Assembly: GCA_002719955.1 (NCBI GenBank)
Contig: PBFW01000007.1
Coordinates: 127,724 to 191,723 of the forward strand
DNA: 64,000 bases
Direction: 5' to 3'
DNA from: Deltaproteobacteria bacterium
GTDB lineage: Bacteria > Myxococcota_A > UBA9160 > UBA4427
A program made the position numbers and the translations under genes. The notes under the pieces were generated by a model. The model saw only the letters and a list, made by a program, of their open reading frames with translations. It had not been told where the DNA came from and searched no databases. This document shows positions 9,196-18,284 of the stretch, piece by piece. Position 1 is the stretch's first letter. The number at the start of each line of letters is the position of its first letter.

Positions 9196-9809
9196 TCAGG
9201 GCCGAGGCCTCTCCCCCGCGTCGCCTCGGCCCTCTCGTGCCCGGAAGACAGGTCGCCCGGATCGAATGGAATCCCGTACAAAGTCGTGAAGGGAGCACTC
9301 ACGACATTCGGCATTGAGGACCTCGAGGACGATCGCACCATCGAAGCCGACGCCCCCGACGAGCCCGATACACCGAGCCAGATCGAATTCTTCCTGCCCC
9401 GGTATGAGGCGACGATTCATCGTCGCTTCCACGGAATCCCCCTCGCCATGGGCCACCCCATCCGAGAGTTGGACATTCGCGAGCCGATCGATCGGGAGCG
9501 CCTTGAGCGCCGCCCAATCGGGGCCCTCGCATAAGGCAGATTCTTGGCGAGTTCACGCTCGGTCCCCTCTGCGGATCCGATCGCGATTCCCGAGATCTCC
9601 ATGCCAGCGAGCCCGCGATCCCGCATCCGGGACGCCAGGCGCTCTAAAAAAGCGCCCTCTTCCTCGAGTGTGCGAAGCCAGAAGATACCCGGCGCGAGCG
9701 CATCGAAACCCGCCGTGGCCGCGGCATCCGCGTGAGCCTCCCACTGCCTCGGCAGGCCGTGAAGCGAGGAGTGATTGAGCGTCACCAGTCCAAAGCGCGG
9801 CATCGCCAT
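9196..9809 (-). pseudogene. Sugar-phosphate isomerase/epimerase (TIM barrel) with the middle deleted
   Basis: The start at 9809 encodes a good N-terminus (RFGLVTLNHSSLHGLP, then WEAHADAAATAGFDALAP) for about 88 residues in one frame. From about 9537 the C-terminal barrel follows in a different frame: DWAALKALPIDRLANVQLSD, then MNRRLIPGQEEFDL and VGFDGAIVLEVL. Intact relatives have roughly 100 more residues between these parts, including the metal-binding E-F-x-P strand; compare the intact relative at 57638-58492. So an internal deletion of about 300 bases plus a frame change has destroyed the gene. An assembly fault at this point is the main alternative. Confidence 0.75.
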
Positions 9810-9905
9810 AGGCTATCCGGCACCCGAGGCGCGGTAGCCCCAGCCCTCCCCTGGTGTAACGTCGGAAATTCATAAGGAGCCCCCTGCGATCATGACCCCC
9901 TGCCG

Positions 9906-11132
9906 ATGAAGAACGCCCGCTACACGCTCGGCCTGTTGCTCATCATCTACGTCGTGAATCACATCGATCGTCAGGTGATGTCGATCCTGGCCGAATCCAT
10001 CCGGATCGATCTCGATCTCAGCGATACGCAGCTCGGTCTGCTCATGGGCGGCGGCTTCGCCATCTTCTACACCTTCGCGGGCATTCCGATCGCACGCTTT
10101 GCCGACAAGAATAATCGCAGCAATATCATCGCGACGGCACTCGTCCTCTGGAGCGCGATGACCGTCGCCTCGGGATTGGCGCGGAATTTTGCTCAGCTGA
10201 TGGCGGCGCGAATCGGTGTCGGTGTCGGCGAGGCAGGCTGCACGCCGCCTGCCCACTCGATCATTTCGGACACATTCCCTCCCGAGCGGCGCGCGACCGC
10301 ATTATCGACCTACCAACTCGGCGTTCCGATCGGCACACTCTTCGGCCTGATCGCGGGCGGCTATCTCGCGGAGGGCCTCGGTTGGCAGACGGCCTTCTTC
10401 GTCGTCGGCGTCCCGGGCATCCTGCTCGCGGTCATCGCAAAACTCACCCTCGTAGAGCCCGAGCGGGGGCATTTCGATCGAGACGTCACCGATGAAGTCG
10501 AGAGTCTCGGCGGCACGATCGCCTTCATGGCGCGATTGCCGTCGATGCGCCACGTGCTCATGGGTTCATCCGCGCAGACGGTCTTTCTCTTCGGTGTCGC
10601 CGCCTTTCACGCCGTCTTCCTTCAACGCATTCACGACCTCTCCATTTCCGAAGCGGGGCTTCGGCTCGGTCTGATCGCCGGGATCGCGGGTGGAGTCTCA
10701 GTCTTCGGCGCGGGTTGGCTCGCGGATCGAATGGGAACGCGGGACCTTCGCTGGATCTGGTGGATTCCGGCGATCGGGGCCCTGCTCTCGTTGCCCTTCT
10801 CCTTCGTTGCCTACTCGACCGAAAACACCTCTCTCGCCGTCGGAATGATCGCCGCCGCGACCTTCCTCAATCATTCCTATTCGGGCCTCACCCACGCCAT
10901 CATGCAGGGGCTCGTGAAGCCACGGATGCGCGCCACGATGTCGGCGATCGCACTCTTCGTCATGAATCTGCTGGGCGGCGGGTTGGGACCGATCGCGATC
11001 GGGCAGCTCTCGGATCGCTTCGGGCTCCGATCCGCAATGCTCCTCCTGAGCGTCTTCGTCGCCTGGGCGAGCCTCCACTATCTGCTCGGGGCAAGGACCT
11101 ACACGCGAGATCTCGAGGCGAAAAACGCCTGA
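9906..11132 (+). CDS. Major facilitator superfamily transporter
   Basis: 408 residues with 12 predicted membrane segments. The loop between segments 2 and 3 reads GIPIARFADKNNRSNIIA, the MFS signature 'A' in a common variant, and RIGVGVGEAGCTPPAHS is the fourth helix typical of the spinster-like/organic-anion MFS carriers of proteobacteria. The ATG at 9906 is used because an ATG at 9892 meets a stop after five codons. The substrate is unknown. It converges with the VOC gene at 11140, with only seven bases between. Confidence 0.9.
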   Translation: MKNARYTLGLLLIIYVVNHIDRQVMSILAESIRIDLDLSDTQLGLLMGGGFAIFYTFAGIPIARFADKNNRSNIIATALVLWSAMTVASGLARNFAQLMAARIGVGVGEAGCTPPAHSIISDTFPPERRATALSTYQLGVPIGTLFGLIAGGYLAEGLGWQTAFFVVGVPGILLAVIAKLTLVEPERGHFDRDVTDEVESLGGTIAFMARLPSMRHVLMGSSAQTVFLFGVAAFHAVFLQRIHDLSISEAGLRLGLIAGIAGGVSVFGAGWLADRMGTRDLRWIWWIPAIGALLSLPFSFVAYSTENTSLAVGMIAAATFLNHSYSGLTHAIMQGLVKPRMRATMSAIALFVMNLLGGGLGPIAIGQLSDRFGLRSAMLLLSVFVAWASLHYLLGARTYTRDLEAKNA

Positions 11133-11139
11133 CTCGTGA

Positions 11140-11574
11140 TCAGTTCCCGCTCAGGTTTCCCAACTCGTCGGCGCCCTTGATCTCCCCGAGGAACTGGACA
11201 CATTCCGCGTGGTTGCCTTCCGGGTCGACGACAAAGGCCACCCGAACCGGCGCGACATCGGATTGCTTGACCTCGACGTGGATCGATCCACCACTCTCGA
11301 CCACGCGATCGACGAGCGCGTCGAGATCGTCGGTCTGGAAACCCAGGATTACGGCGCCGGGCACCGGTGCCGGTTTGTCGACGAATTTGAGCAACATGAT
11401 CGAACCCGGACCAAAAGCCGAGTCTTTCCCGAGCATGATCTCATCGATCGGGTCGATCCCGATATCCGCCTGGACCCGGTCTAATGGCTTCAATCCGAAA
11501 ACCTGTTGGTAGTAGGCGGACATCTTCTCAAGATCGTCGACAACGAGCTTCGTAAAGGAAAAAGTCGCGTTCAT
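11140..11574 (-). CDS. VOC-family protein
   Basis: 144 residues, two VOC half-modules: FTKLVVDDLEKMSAYYQQVF at the start and PGAVILGFQTDDLDALVDRV in the second half. The C-terminus has the usual DPEGNHAECVQF, with the third metal-ligand position (E). This resembles glyoxalase-I-like and dioxygenase-like small proteins of unknown role. It lies upstream of nothing obvious on its own strand except the SDR at 11621, which is transcribed in the same direction 46 bases upstream, so both may share a message. Confidence 0.85.
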   Translation of the reverse strand: MNATFSFTKLVVDDLEKMSAYYQQVFGLKPLDRVQADIGIDPIDEIMLGKDSAFGPGSIMLLKFVDKPAPVPGAVILGFQTDDLDALVDRVVESGGSIHVEVKQSDVAPVRVAFVVDPEGNHAECVQFLGEIKGADELGNLSGN

Positions 11575-11620
11575 ATTCGTCTCCTGGGGGGTGATGAGGC
11601 CGAACTCTTTCGTTCTTCTG

Positions 11621-12493
11621 CTACTCGCCTCTCGGCCTGATGTCGGGATGGGAATACGCTGGGATCTGCGGCGGGGGGAGGATCTCGCCCGTCTCGAGAT
11701 CGAGCGCGTCGAGCCCGAGTTCGAGGGGATACTCGAGGCTGTAGGTGATCAGACCGGTCCGCTCCTTGGCCGGAAGGTGGCAGAGGGCAAGGGCCGCCTC
11801 CGCCAGATACTCGACCGGCTCCGTGGGATAGCCCTTCGGGATATAGCGATCGGCGCCCGGCGTGCTGATCGCGCTCGTCGGAGCGATCTGGTTTACCGCA
11901 ATTCCCTCGCTCTCGAGCTCAGCCGCCAATCCCTGGGTATATCGAGAGAGCGCGGCTTTCATCGCCGCATAGATCGTCGCCCCTCCGAAGCGCGCAAAGT
12001 CGTCATAGGGCCTGGCGGGGCGTTCCGCGGTCACGGAACCCACGTTGACGATCCAGCCCTCGCCCTGTCGGCGCATGATGGGGATGGCCGCCTGTGCGAG
12101 CTTGAAGGGCGCGCGCAGATAATGATCGACCGACGCTTCAAAGAAATCGTCGGGCATCGTCTCGACGGTCGCGTATTGCGCGAAGCCCGCGGCATTCACG
12201 AGGATATCGAGGCGCCCCGCCTCGGCGACCGTGCGATGGATGAGTGTGTCGCGTTCGGCGGGCTCTCCGAGATCCGCCTTGAGCGAGAAGGCCTTCCCCC
12301 CCGCTCGCTCGATCAGTTCGACGGTCTCGATGAGGGTCCCCGCATAGTCGTCGGCGAGGTCGAGGCTGCGCGCGGTCACGCCGACGCGCGCACCCGCCTT
12401 GGCCAGACGTCGCGCGATCGCGCGACCGATGCCACGACTCGCTCCAGTGACGAGGGCGACGCGCCCCGCGAGCGAAAGATCTTGAGAGCTCAT
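11621..12493 (-). CDS. Short-chain dehydrogenase/reductase
   Basis: A 290-residue classical SDR. The cofactor loop is TGASRGIGRAIARRL, the NAG-like motif is VNAAGFAQYA, the catalytic serine is in NVGSVTAERP and the Y-x3-K is YAAMK. An Arg after the second beta strand (VTARSLD) hints at NADP. The ATG at 12493 was chosen over one nine codons further upstream because the conserved N-terminus starts there. It sits between the P450 and the VOC gene, all on the minus strand, suggesting one catabolic or modifying operon. Confidence 0.9.
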   Translation of the reverse strand: MSSQDLSLAGRVALVTGASRGIGRAIARRLAKAGARVGVTARSLDLADDYAGTLIETVELIERAGGKAFSLKADLGEPAERDTLIHRTVAEAGRLDILVNAAGFAQYATVETMPDDFFEASVDHYLRAPFKLAQAAIPIMRRQGEGWIVNVGSVTAERPARPYDDFARFGGATIYAAMKAALSRYTQGLAAELESEGIAVNQIAPTSAISTPGADRYIPKGYPTEPVEYLAEAALALCHLPAKERTGLITYSLEYPLELGLDALDLETGEILPPPQIPAYSHPDIRPRGE

Positions 12494-12559
12494 GGCGAAA
12501 ACTCCATCGCGAATCGCCATCGTGGATGGAAGGATCGACGTCGACCCGGATCCGCGCGA

Positions 12560-13816
12560 TCAGGCAGCCGGCCGAATCTTGTAGCGAATGGGCAGCGTCT
12601 TGAGCCCGACGACAAAGCTCGAGTGGATCTGTGTCGGCGCCCCGGCCAGCTCCATCCTCTCGATTCGATTCGCGAGTTCCAGGAAGAGGGCACGCGCACT
12701 GAGCCGCGCCACATGCGCGCCCATACAGAAATGTTCGCCCGTCCCGAATCCCAGGTGACGATTCGGGTGACGCGTGATGTCGAAATCGAAGGGATTTTCG
12801 AAAACCGTGTCGTCGCGATTGGCCGAGGCATAGAACATGACGAGATGCTCGCCGGCCTTCATCGTCGTCCCATGGAGCTCGACGTCCTCGAGGAGATATC
12901 GCTTCATATAGTTCACGGGCGTGGCCCAGCGAACGATCTCCTCGACCGCACTCCTCGCGAGCGTTGGATCCGCGCAGAGTTTCGCGAGCTGATCCGGGTG
13001 TTCGAGAAGGGCGGCCATCCCACCGGAAATCGCGTTGCGCGTCGTATCGTGGCCGGCGGTGAAGACGATCAGGTAATAACCGAAAGTCTCGACGGGACCC
13101 ATCGGCGAGCCATCAGCCATCTTGGCGTTTGCGAGCAAGCTCGCCAGATCGTCGCCCGGATTCGCTCGACGGTTCTCGATCACGCGGGTGAAGAGTGCGC
13201 CGAAGTCCGCGATGAGCTGGTTGCTGGCTTCGCCCCGATCCTCGCCCTCACGCTGCAGATCCGGATCTTCCGATCCGAATAGTTGCTGGGTCAACTCGAG
13301 AATCAGATCCTCGTCCTCGGGTTCGATCCCCAGCAGCGTCGCGAGGACCCGGAGCGGGTGACGCTGGGCAATCGTCTCGATAAAATCCGCCTCGCCCTCT
13401 TCACCGAGCTTGTCGATCTGTGCTCGCGCGCACTCCTCGACGATCTCGTCGAGGCGATGGATGTTGCGAGGCGTGAAGAAGCCGCTGGCGACCCTTCGAA
13501 AATCCCGATGCTCGGGCGGATCCATCTCGATGACCGTCTTCATCGTCCCGAAGCTCGAGGGATCGTCCACCTGCCGCCGAAGCTGCTCGTGGTTGAGCAA
13601 CATCGGACCCTTGATATTGCTGAAGATCTCCGGCTGGCTCGAGATCGCCATGATGTCCGCATGGCGAGTGATGCAGTAGAAGGGCTCGAAATCATCCGAT
13701 TCGCATCGGTAGACCGGAGCCTCTCTGCGCAGCTGGTTCCAGATCTCGTGGGGTTGACCACTCACACCGTAATTATTCGGAATGATCAGGTCGTTGGGAT
13801 CGAAATCGAGCGCCAT
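12560..13816 (-). CDS. Cytochrome P450
   Basis: 418 residues, a full-length soluble bacterial P450. Residues 254-259 are the I-helix AGHDTT, 293-296 the E-x-x-R pair (EEIVR), and the heme loop is FGTGEHFCMGAH with Cys364 as the iron ligand. The general pattern (EMDPPEHRDFRRVASGFFTP) is close to the groups containing CYP125/CYP142 and related sterol or terpene hydroxylases, but the subfamily cannot be fixed by eye. It needs a ferredoxin and reductase, which are not in the window. Downstream on the same strand is the SDR, which could oxidise the alcohol formed. Confidence 0.92.
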   Translation of the reverse strand: MALDFDPNDLIIPNNYGVSGQPHEIWNQLRREAPVYRCESDDFEPFYCITRHADIMAISSQPEIFSNIKGPMLLNHEQLRRQVDDPSSFGTMKTVIEMDPPEHRDFRRVASGFFTPRNIHRLDEIVEECARAQIDKLGEEGEADFIETIAQRHPLRVLATLLGIEPEDEDLILELTQQLFGSEDPDLQREGEDRGEASNQLIADFGALFTRVIENRRANPGDDLASLLANAKMADGSPMGPVETFGYYLIVFTAGHDTTRNAISGGMAALLEHPDQLAKLCADPTLARSAVEEIVRWATPVNYMKRYLLEDVELHGTTMKAGEHLVMFYASANRDDTVFENPFDFDITRHPNRHLGFGTGEHFCMGAHVARLSARALFLELANRIERMELAGAPTQIHSSFVVGLKTLPIRYKIRPAA

Positions 13817-13922
13817 CAGCGGAAGTCCTCGGGCAGCGCGGTCGGATGAGCGCGCAGGGTTGATTCAGCGGGATCTCGAGATTCTAGCGCTAAAAGTCAC
13901 CCCACCGCATGTGCGACTTCGG

Positions 13923-14369
13923 TCAAGCGCGCGCTTCCGATCGATCCTGTTTGAGTTCGAAGACATTGCCGAAGGGGTCGCGACCATAAGCGCAGATCGA
14001 AGCTCCCAGCTCGACGGGTGGAGCGTTGAATACGACGCCGGCGCCCACGAGCCGCGCGTACTCGTCCTCAATCCCCGTCACGGCCAGACAGAAATGCGTG
14101 AGGCCGTGGTCGCAGACGCGAAACTCGAGATCCTGCGGGCGCGGCTCCGGGGATTCGTATTGGAAGATCTCGATTCGTGTCTCGCCCATGCGGAGCATCG
14201 CGACCTCAGAGGCCGATTCAGCGAGCCCCACCAGCGCGTCGAGTTCTGCGACGCCCTTAGGCCACCCCGATTCGCTCTCGAGTTCGAACCCGAGTACCCC
14301 ACAGTAGAAATCGATCGCCACCCGAAGGTCGGGCACCGAGATCGCCGTGTGTTCGACTCCGTGGATCAC
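13923..14369 (-). CDS. VOC-family protein, methylmalonyl-CoA-epimerase-like
   Basis: 148 residues starting at a GTG (14369) that follows GGAGG by ten bases. It begins HGVEHTAISVPDLRVAIDFY and has the second module at GLTHFCLAVTGIEDEYARL. The histidines in EHTAIS and THFCLA and the glutamate in PFGNVFELKQ sit at the usual metal-ligand positions of the epimerase/glyoxalase subgroup. It lies about 100 bases upstream of the P450 gene in the same direction and may belong to that operon. The reaction is unknown. Confidence 0.85.
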   Translation of the reverse strand: MIHGVEHTAISVPDLRVAIDFYCGVLGFELESESGWPKGVAELDALVGLAESASEVAMLRMGETRIEIFQYESPEPRPQDLEFRVCDHGLTHFCLAVTGIEDEYARLVGAGVVFNAPPVELGASICAYGRDPFGNVFELKQDRSEARA

Positions 14370-14606
14370 AGTGGAAGGTCCTCCGTCAATGGAATGGCCG
14401 CACCTCGACCCGGCATCCGGCACCGATCAGGACCACCCCACCCGCTGCCAAAGCACTCGATCATCCGAGCCTCGGCCCCGCACGACGATGTAACAGGGCG
14501 CACCGCGCGTCCACAGCGGACGAAACGGCGACTGGCCGGCGCGTTCGCATCGGATAGGATCGAGACAGGCTCGGAGGACCGAGCAACCCAAACGAACGGA
14601 GCCCCC

Positions 14607-15725
14607 ATGCCCCTTGGACCGATGGACGATTTTCTTGCTCACCAGACCCCGGACACCTTCGATCACGTCTACACCAGCGACCGCGCCTTCTACGATCGCT
14701 ACTACTTCAACTGCCATTCCTGCAGCGACGAGATCTTCCTCATCACGGGCATGGGCCAATACCCGAATCTCGGTGTTCTCGATGCATTCGTCACCATTTC
14801 GGTTGCAGAGAAACATTATTGCGTGCGCGCCTCGCGCGAACTCGGTCACGATCGACTCAACACCAGCGTCGGACCCTTCGGCGTCGAGGTCGTCAAGGGT
14901 CTCGAGACGCTCCGGGTCACCTGCACTCCGAACGAGTGGAATCTGGATTTCGACCTCACCTGGAATGGTTTCGTCCCGGCGCGCGAAGAACCCGTCACCT
15001 ATCGACGCCTGGGCAATCGACTCACGGAACACACCGTCCGCTTCGCACAGGTCGGCCACTGGCAGGGCGAGATCAACGTCGGTGGAAAGCGTTTCGAGGT
15101 CACGCCCGACAGATGGAAGGGCGCGAGGGATCACTCCTGGGGCGTGCGACCGAATACGGGGGAAGCGGAACCGCCGGGAGTCCTCGCCAACTACCGACCC
15201 GAGGGCGAATTCGGCCATTTCCACAACTGGATCCCGATGCAATTCGACGATTTCATGATCAAGGTCTATTTCGACGAGGATGCGAATGGTCATCGGCACA
15301 TGGAAGAAGCCGTCAAGGTTCCGAAGATCGGCGCAAACGAACCGACCATCCACCTCGGCAGCCCCAGACACGAGATCACCTTCAAGTCGGGCACGCGGGA
15401 AATCGCGCAAACGGTCCTGACCTTCGCGAATACGGACCTTCGGATCGTCGGCACACCGCTCCGCACGAATTACCTGCTAGGCGGGTCGGGCTATCGCGCC
15501 GATGACCACTGGGGACTCGGCCACCACCAGGGTGCACTCGCGGTCGAAGGGCTCGAATGGGATCTGAAGGACCCCGATCAATTCGCACAGATTCAGGGGC
15601 TGAACGAGATGCTCTGTCGCTGGGAACTCTCCACCGGCGAGATCGGCTACGGAATGCACGAAAACGTCTGTTTCGGGATCTACCATCCCTACGGATTCGA
15701 ATCGCTGGACGCGGTCGCGCCCTAG
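14607..15725 (+). CDS. Uncharacterised protein with lipocalin-like (DUF7064/7065-type) domains
   Basis: 372 residues. I do not recognise a proven function. The sequence VTPDRWKGARDHSWGVR, with the R-D-H-S-W-G core, is typical of a large uncharacterised bacterial family (described as DUF7064/DUF7065, distantly like CrtC-type lipocalin enzymes) often found near sterol- and lipid-related genes. There is no signal peptide or membrane segment. The start has GGAG seven bases upstream. The protein stands alone between the VOC gene (divergent) and the nitronate monooxygenase. The family assignment is from memory of the motif, so treat it as tentative. Confidence 0.7.
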   Translation: MPLGPMDDFLAHQTPDTFDHVYTSDRAFYDRYYFNCHSCSDEIFLITGMGQYPNLGVLDAFVTISVAEKHYCVRASRELGHDRLNTSVGPFGVEVVKGLETLRVTCTPNEWNLDFDLTWNGFVPAREEPVTYRRLGNRLTEHTVRFAQVGHWQGEINVGGKRFEVTPDRWKGARDHSWGVRPNTGEAEPPGVLANYRPEGEFGHFHNWIPMQFDDFMIKVYFDEDANGHRHMEEAVKVPKIGANEPTIHLGSPRHEITFKSGTREIAQTVLTFANTDLRIVGTPLRTNYLLGGSGYRADDHWGLGHHQGALAVEGLEWDLKDPDQFAQIQGLNEMLCRWELSTGEIGYGMHENVCFGIYHPYGFESLDAVAP

Positions 15726-15946
15726 AGAATCAACCCATGAGTCCTTCCAGATCCGCTGGGCGTTTGTACAGCTCACGACATCGCTGGCAGCGAGAATTCG
15801 AACGAGGCCGGCCGAAGGGGCTCCGAATTGGCAGCGGTCAGGGAGGTGGACGCAAGCGCCGGACACTATGCTTGAAACCAGTTTGATGCCCCAAGGAAGC
15901 TTTCGGCGGAACGGCCCCGCTCGAAATCGCAAAGGAATTGGATGCC

Positions 15947-17071
15947 ATGAATACACAGCTCGCTCGCGAACTCGGCCTCGAATTTCCGATCTTCGCCTTC
16001 ACGCATTGCCGCGACGTCGCCGCCGCGGTTTCGAAGGCCGGCGGAATGGGCGTGTATGGCGTCGCCGGAAATTCTGCCGCCGATATTCGAGCTGAACTCG
16101 AGTGGATCGAGAAGGAGGTGGACGGCAAGCCCTATGGCGTCGACGTGCTCCTGCCCACCCGCTTTGTCGGGAGCAACCACGAGGGCGGTTTCAGTGGTGA
16201 CCAACTCGATGAGCGTATCCCCGATGATCATCGACGATTCGTCGAGAGCCTCCTCGCACGATACGAAGTCCCGCCCCTCCAGGAGGACATCCCGATCCGC
16301 GAGGGGACGGGAGTCGGGCTCGAGAGCCAGCGCGAACTCATCGAAGTCCTCTTTGAGTACGACATCAAGTTGATCGCGAGCGCACTCGGTCCACCACCGC
16401 CCTGGATGATCGAGAAGGGCAAGGACAGGGGCGTCATGGTCGCCGCCCTCGCCGGCACCGTCGAACACGCCCAACGCAGTGCAGCCGCTGGGGCCGATCT
16501 CATCATTGCCCAGGGATACGAAGCCGGCGGCCACACCGGGCAGGTCTCGACGATGGTCCTCGTTCCCGAGGTCGTCGATGCTGTCGCCCCTCTCCCCGTA
16601 CTCGCCGCGGGTGGAATCGGCACGGGGCGCCAGGTCACGGCATCCCTCGCGCTCGGTGCCCAAGGCGTATGGATCGGCTCCCTCTGGCTGACGACGGAGG
16701 AAGCCGAGACCGCTCCCGTCGTGAAGGAGAAATTTCTCGCTGCCGGATCGAGCGACACACTTCGGAGTCGATCGCTCACGGGCAAGCCGGCTCGACAGCT
16801 GAGGAGCGCCTGGACCGAAGCCTGGGAAGATCCGTCCAATCCCGACCCGCTTCCGATGCCCCTCCAGCAAAGACTCGTGCGTGAGGCCCAGACACGCATC
16901 ACGCGCACGGCGCACAAGTCTCCCGGCGCAGCTGAGCTCTCCAACTATTTCGTGGGACAGATCGTCGGTACGATGAACCATGTCAAATCCGTCCGCGCAG
17001 TCATGGAAGAACTCGCGACCGGATACGCGGATACGATGGAACGCCTCGACGAGTGGGCGGCCGGGGAATAG
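15947..17071 (+). CDS. Nitronate monooxygenase (2-nitropropane dioxygenase) family flavoprotein
   Basis: 374 residues, FMN-dependent TIM barrel. It has AQGYEAGGHTGQVST with the catalytic His, then PVLAAGGIGTGRQVTASLAL and GAQGVWIGSLW, which bind the FMN phosphate. The ATG at 15947 is preceded by AAAGGA; a TTG three codons earlier is possible. Unlike the smallest family members it has an insertion around residues 70-130 (GVDVLLPTRFVG). Members oxidise alkyl nitronates or act as enoyl reductases; the substrate is not known here. Confidence 0.88.
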   Translation: MNTQLARELGLEFPIFAFTHCRDVAAAVSKAGGMGVYGVAGNSAADIRAELEWIEKEVDGKPYGVDVLLPTRFVGSNHEGGFSGDQLDERIPDDHRRFVESLLARYEVPPLQEDIPIREGTGVGLESQRELIEVLFEYDIKLIASALGPPPPWMIEKGKDRGVMVAALAGTVEHAQRSAAAGADLIIAQGYEAGGHTGQVSTMVLVPEVVDAVAPLPVLAAGGIGTGRQVTASLALGAQGVWIGSLWLTTEEAETAPVVKEKFLAAGSSDTLRSRSLTGKPARQLRSAWTEAWEDPSNPDPLPMPLQQRLVREAQTRITRTAHKSPGAAELSNYFVGQIVGTMNHVKSVRAVMEELATGYADTMERLDEWAAGE

Positions 17072-17269
17072 CCGGGCGCAACATCAGCGACTGTCCACCG
17101 CTCTCGGGGCCCAGGAGCCGCTCGAGGACTCAGGCGATCCCCACGCCCTCGGCACGGCCCGGATCGCGGCCAGTGGCGCCCGAACCAGGCCCGATCGATC
17201 CTCCCCGAGCGCGCGCTCGAGCGGGAGATCGCCTAGTTTCGATCCCCAACCACTCACTCGAGGACGCGC

Positions 17270-18145
17270 ATGCGTTTCTGGCACGGAATGGGATATACGC
17301 CGCTCGACGAGCTCACCCCGCTCGCCCAACACGCCGAAGCCCTTGGCTTCTACGGAATGACTCTCGGCGATCATTGGGTGACGGCCGAAGAGCAGGTCGA
17401 CCGCTACGAGATCGCCGCCGATGGCACCACGCCCTGGGAGCAGACCGTCCCCTGGCCGGACCCCTGGGTTCAGTTTGCGGCCCTCTCGAAGGACACGACG
17501 CGACTCCGGTTCCTGACCACCGTCTATATCCTGCCCCTGCGAGACGCATTCACCGCCGCAAAGGGAATCAGTACGGCCTCGGTTATCTCCGGCGGGCGCA
17601 TCCATCTCGGTCTCGGAGTCGGATGGCAGAAACTGGAATTCGGGCTGAGCGGCCAGCCCTTTCACAAACGGGGACGCCACGCCGACGAACAGATCGACGT
17701 CCTGAAAAAGCTGTGGACCGGTGAAATGGTCGAGCACCAGGGCGATTTCTATTCCTTCCCCCGCATCCGGATGCTCCCGGCGCCACCGAGCCCGATTCCG
17801 ATCTACGTGGGCGGGACCTCCGAGGCGGCCTTTCGTCGCGCGGCCCGATACGACGGCTGGGAGGGAGCGGTCTACCCGTGGAACGAAATCGAGGCCTATG
17901 TGAAAGGCGCGCGCGCGGCGCGACTCGAGGAAAAGGGGACGCTCGACGGCTTTCGAATGATCGTCGGCTGTACGGAACCGACCCCCGAACGAATGGACCA
18001 GCTCCGTGAGTGGGGCGTGACCGACTACCTGAAGCCGCCCTGGACCGATGGCCTGAATTCGACGCAGACACCCCTCGATTATAAACTCGAGGAGATGGCC
18101 CGGTTCTCGGAAACCTATCGCGTGGGGGCAAGCGATCGCGATTGA
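17270..18145 (+). CDS. Luciferase-like (LLM) flavin/F420-dependent oxidoreductase
   Basis: 291 residues with the bacterial-luciferase TIM barrel. Markers are GFYGMTLGDHWV, the ISGGRIHLGLGVGWQKLEF phosphate-binding segment, and the later PIPIYVGGTSEAAFRRAARY. This is the TIGR03619-like group often annotated as F420-dependent, but no F420 synthesis genes are in view and the cofactor may be FMN. It is followed by the BKACE/DUF1214/sulfotransferase run after 140 bases and may be expressed with it. Confidence 0.88.
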   Translation: MRFWHGMGYTPLDELTPLAQHAEALGFYGMTLGDHWVTAEEQVDRYEIAADGTTPWEQTVPWPDPWVQFAALSKDTTRLRFLTTVYILPLRDAFTAAKGISTASVISGGRIHLGLGVGWQKLEFGLSGQPFHKRGRHADEQIDVLKKLWTGEMVEHQGDFYSFPRIRMLPAPPSPIPIYVGGTSEAAFRRAARYDGWEGAVYPWNEIEAYVKGARAARLEEKGTLDGFRMIVGCTEPTPERMDQLREWGVTDYLKPPWTDGLNSTQTPLDYKLEEMARFSETYRVGASDRD

Positions 18146-18284
18146 TCGTCTGGGCGAGGGACGACGCGGTCGGCGATCACCAGCGACCGGCGTCGAGGCC
18201 CCTACGTTCTTCGCCGACTCTTCTCTCTGAATATTCCTGCCGACTTGACCACCGACCCCAACTTGTCGCTCCGGAGACCCGCCC

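Noticed and set aside
11591-13282. 563-codon plus-strand frame opposite the SDR and P450
   Set aside because: Arginine-rich shadow of two well-supported minus-strand genes; it has no motif of its own.
14281-14301. A TTCGAACC stretch that resembles a tRNA T-loop
   Set aside because: It lies within a VOC coding sequence and no acceptor or anticodon stem can be folded around it. No tRNA was found in the window.
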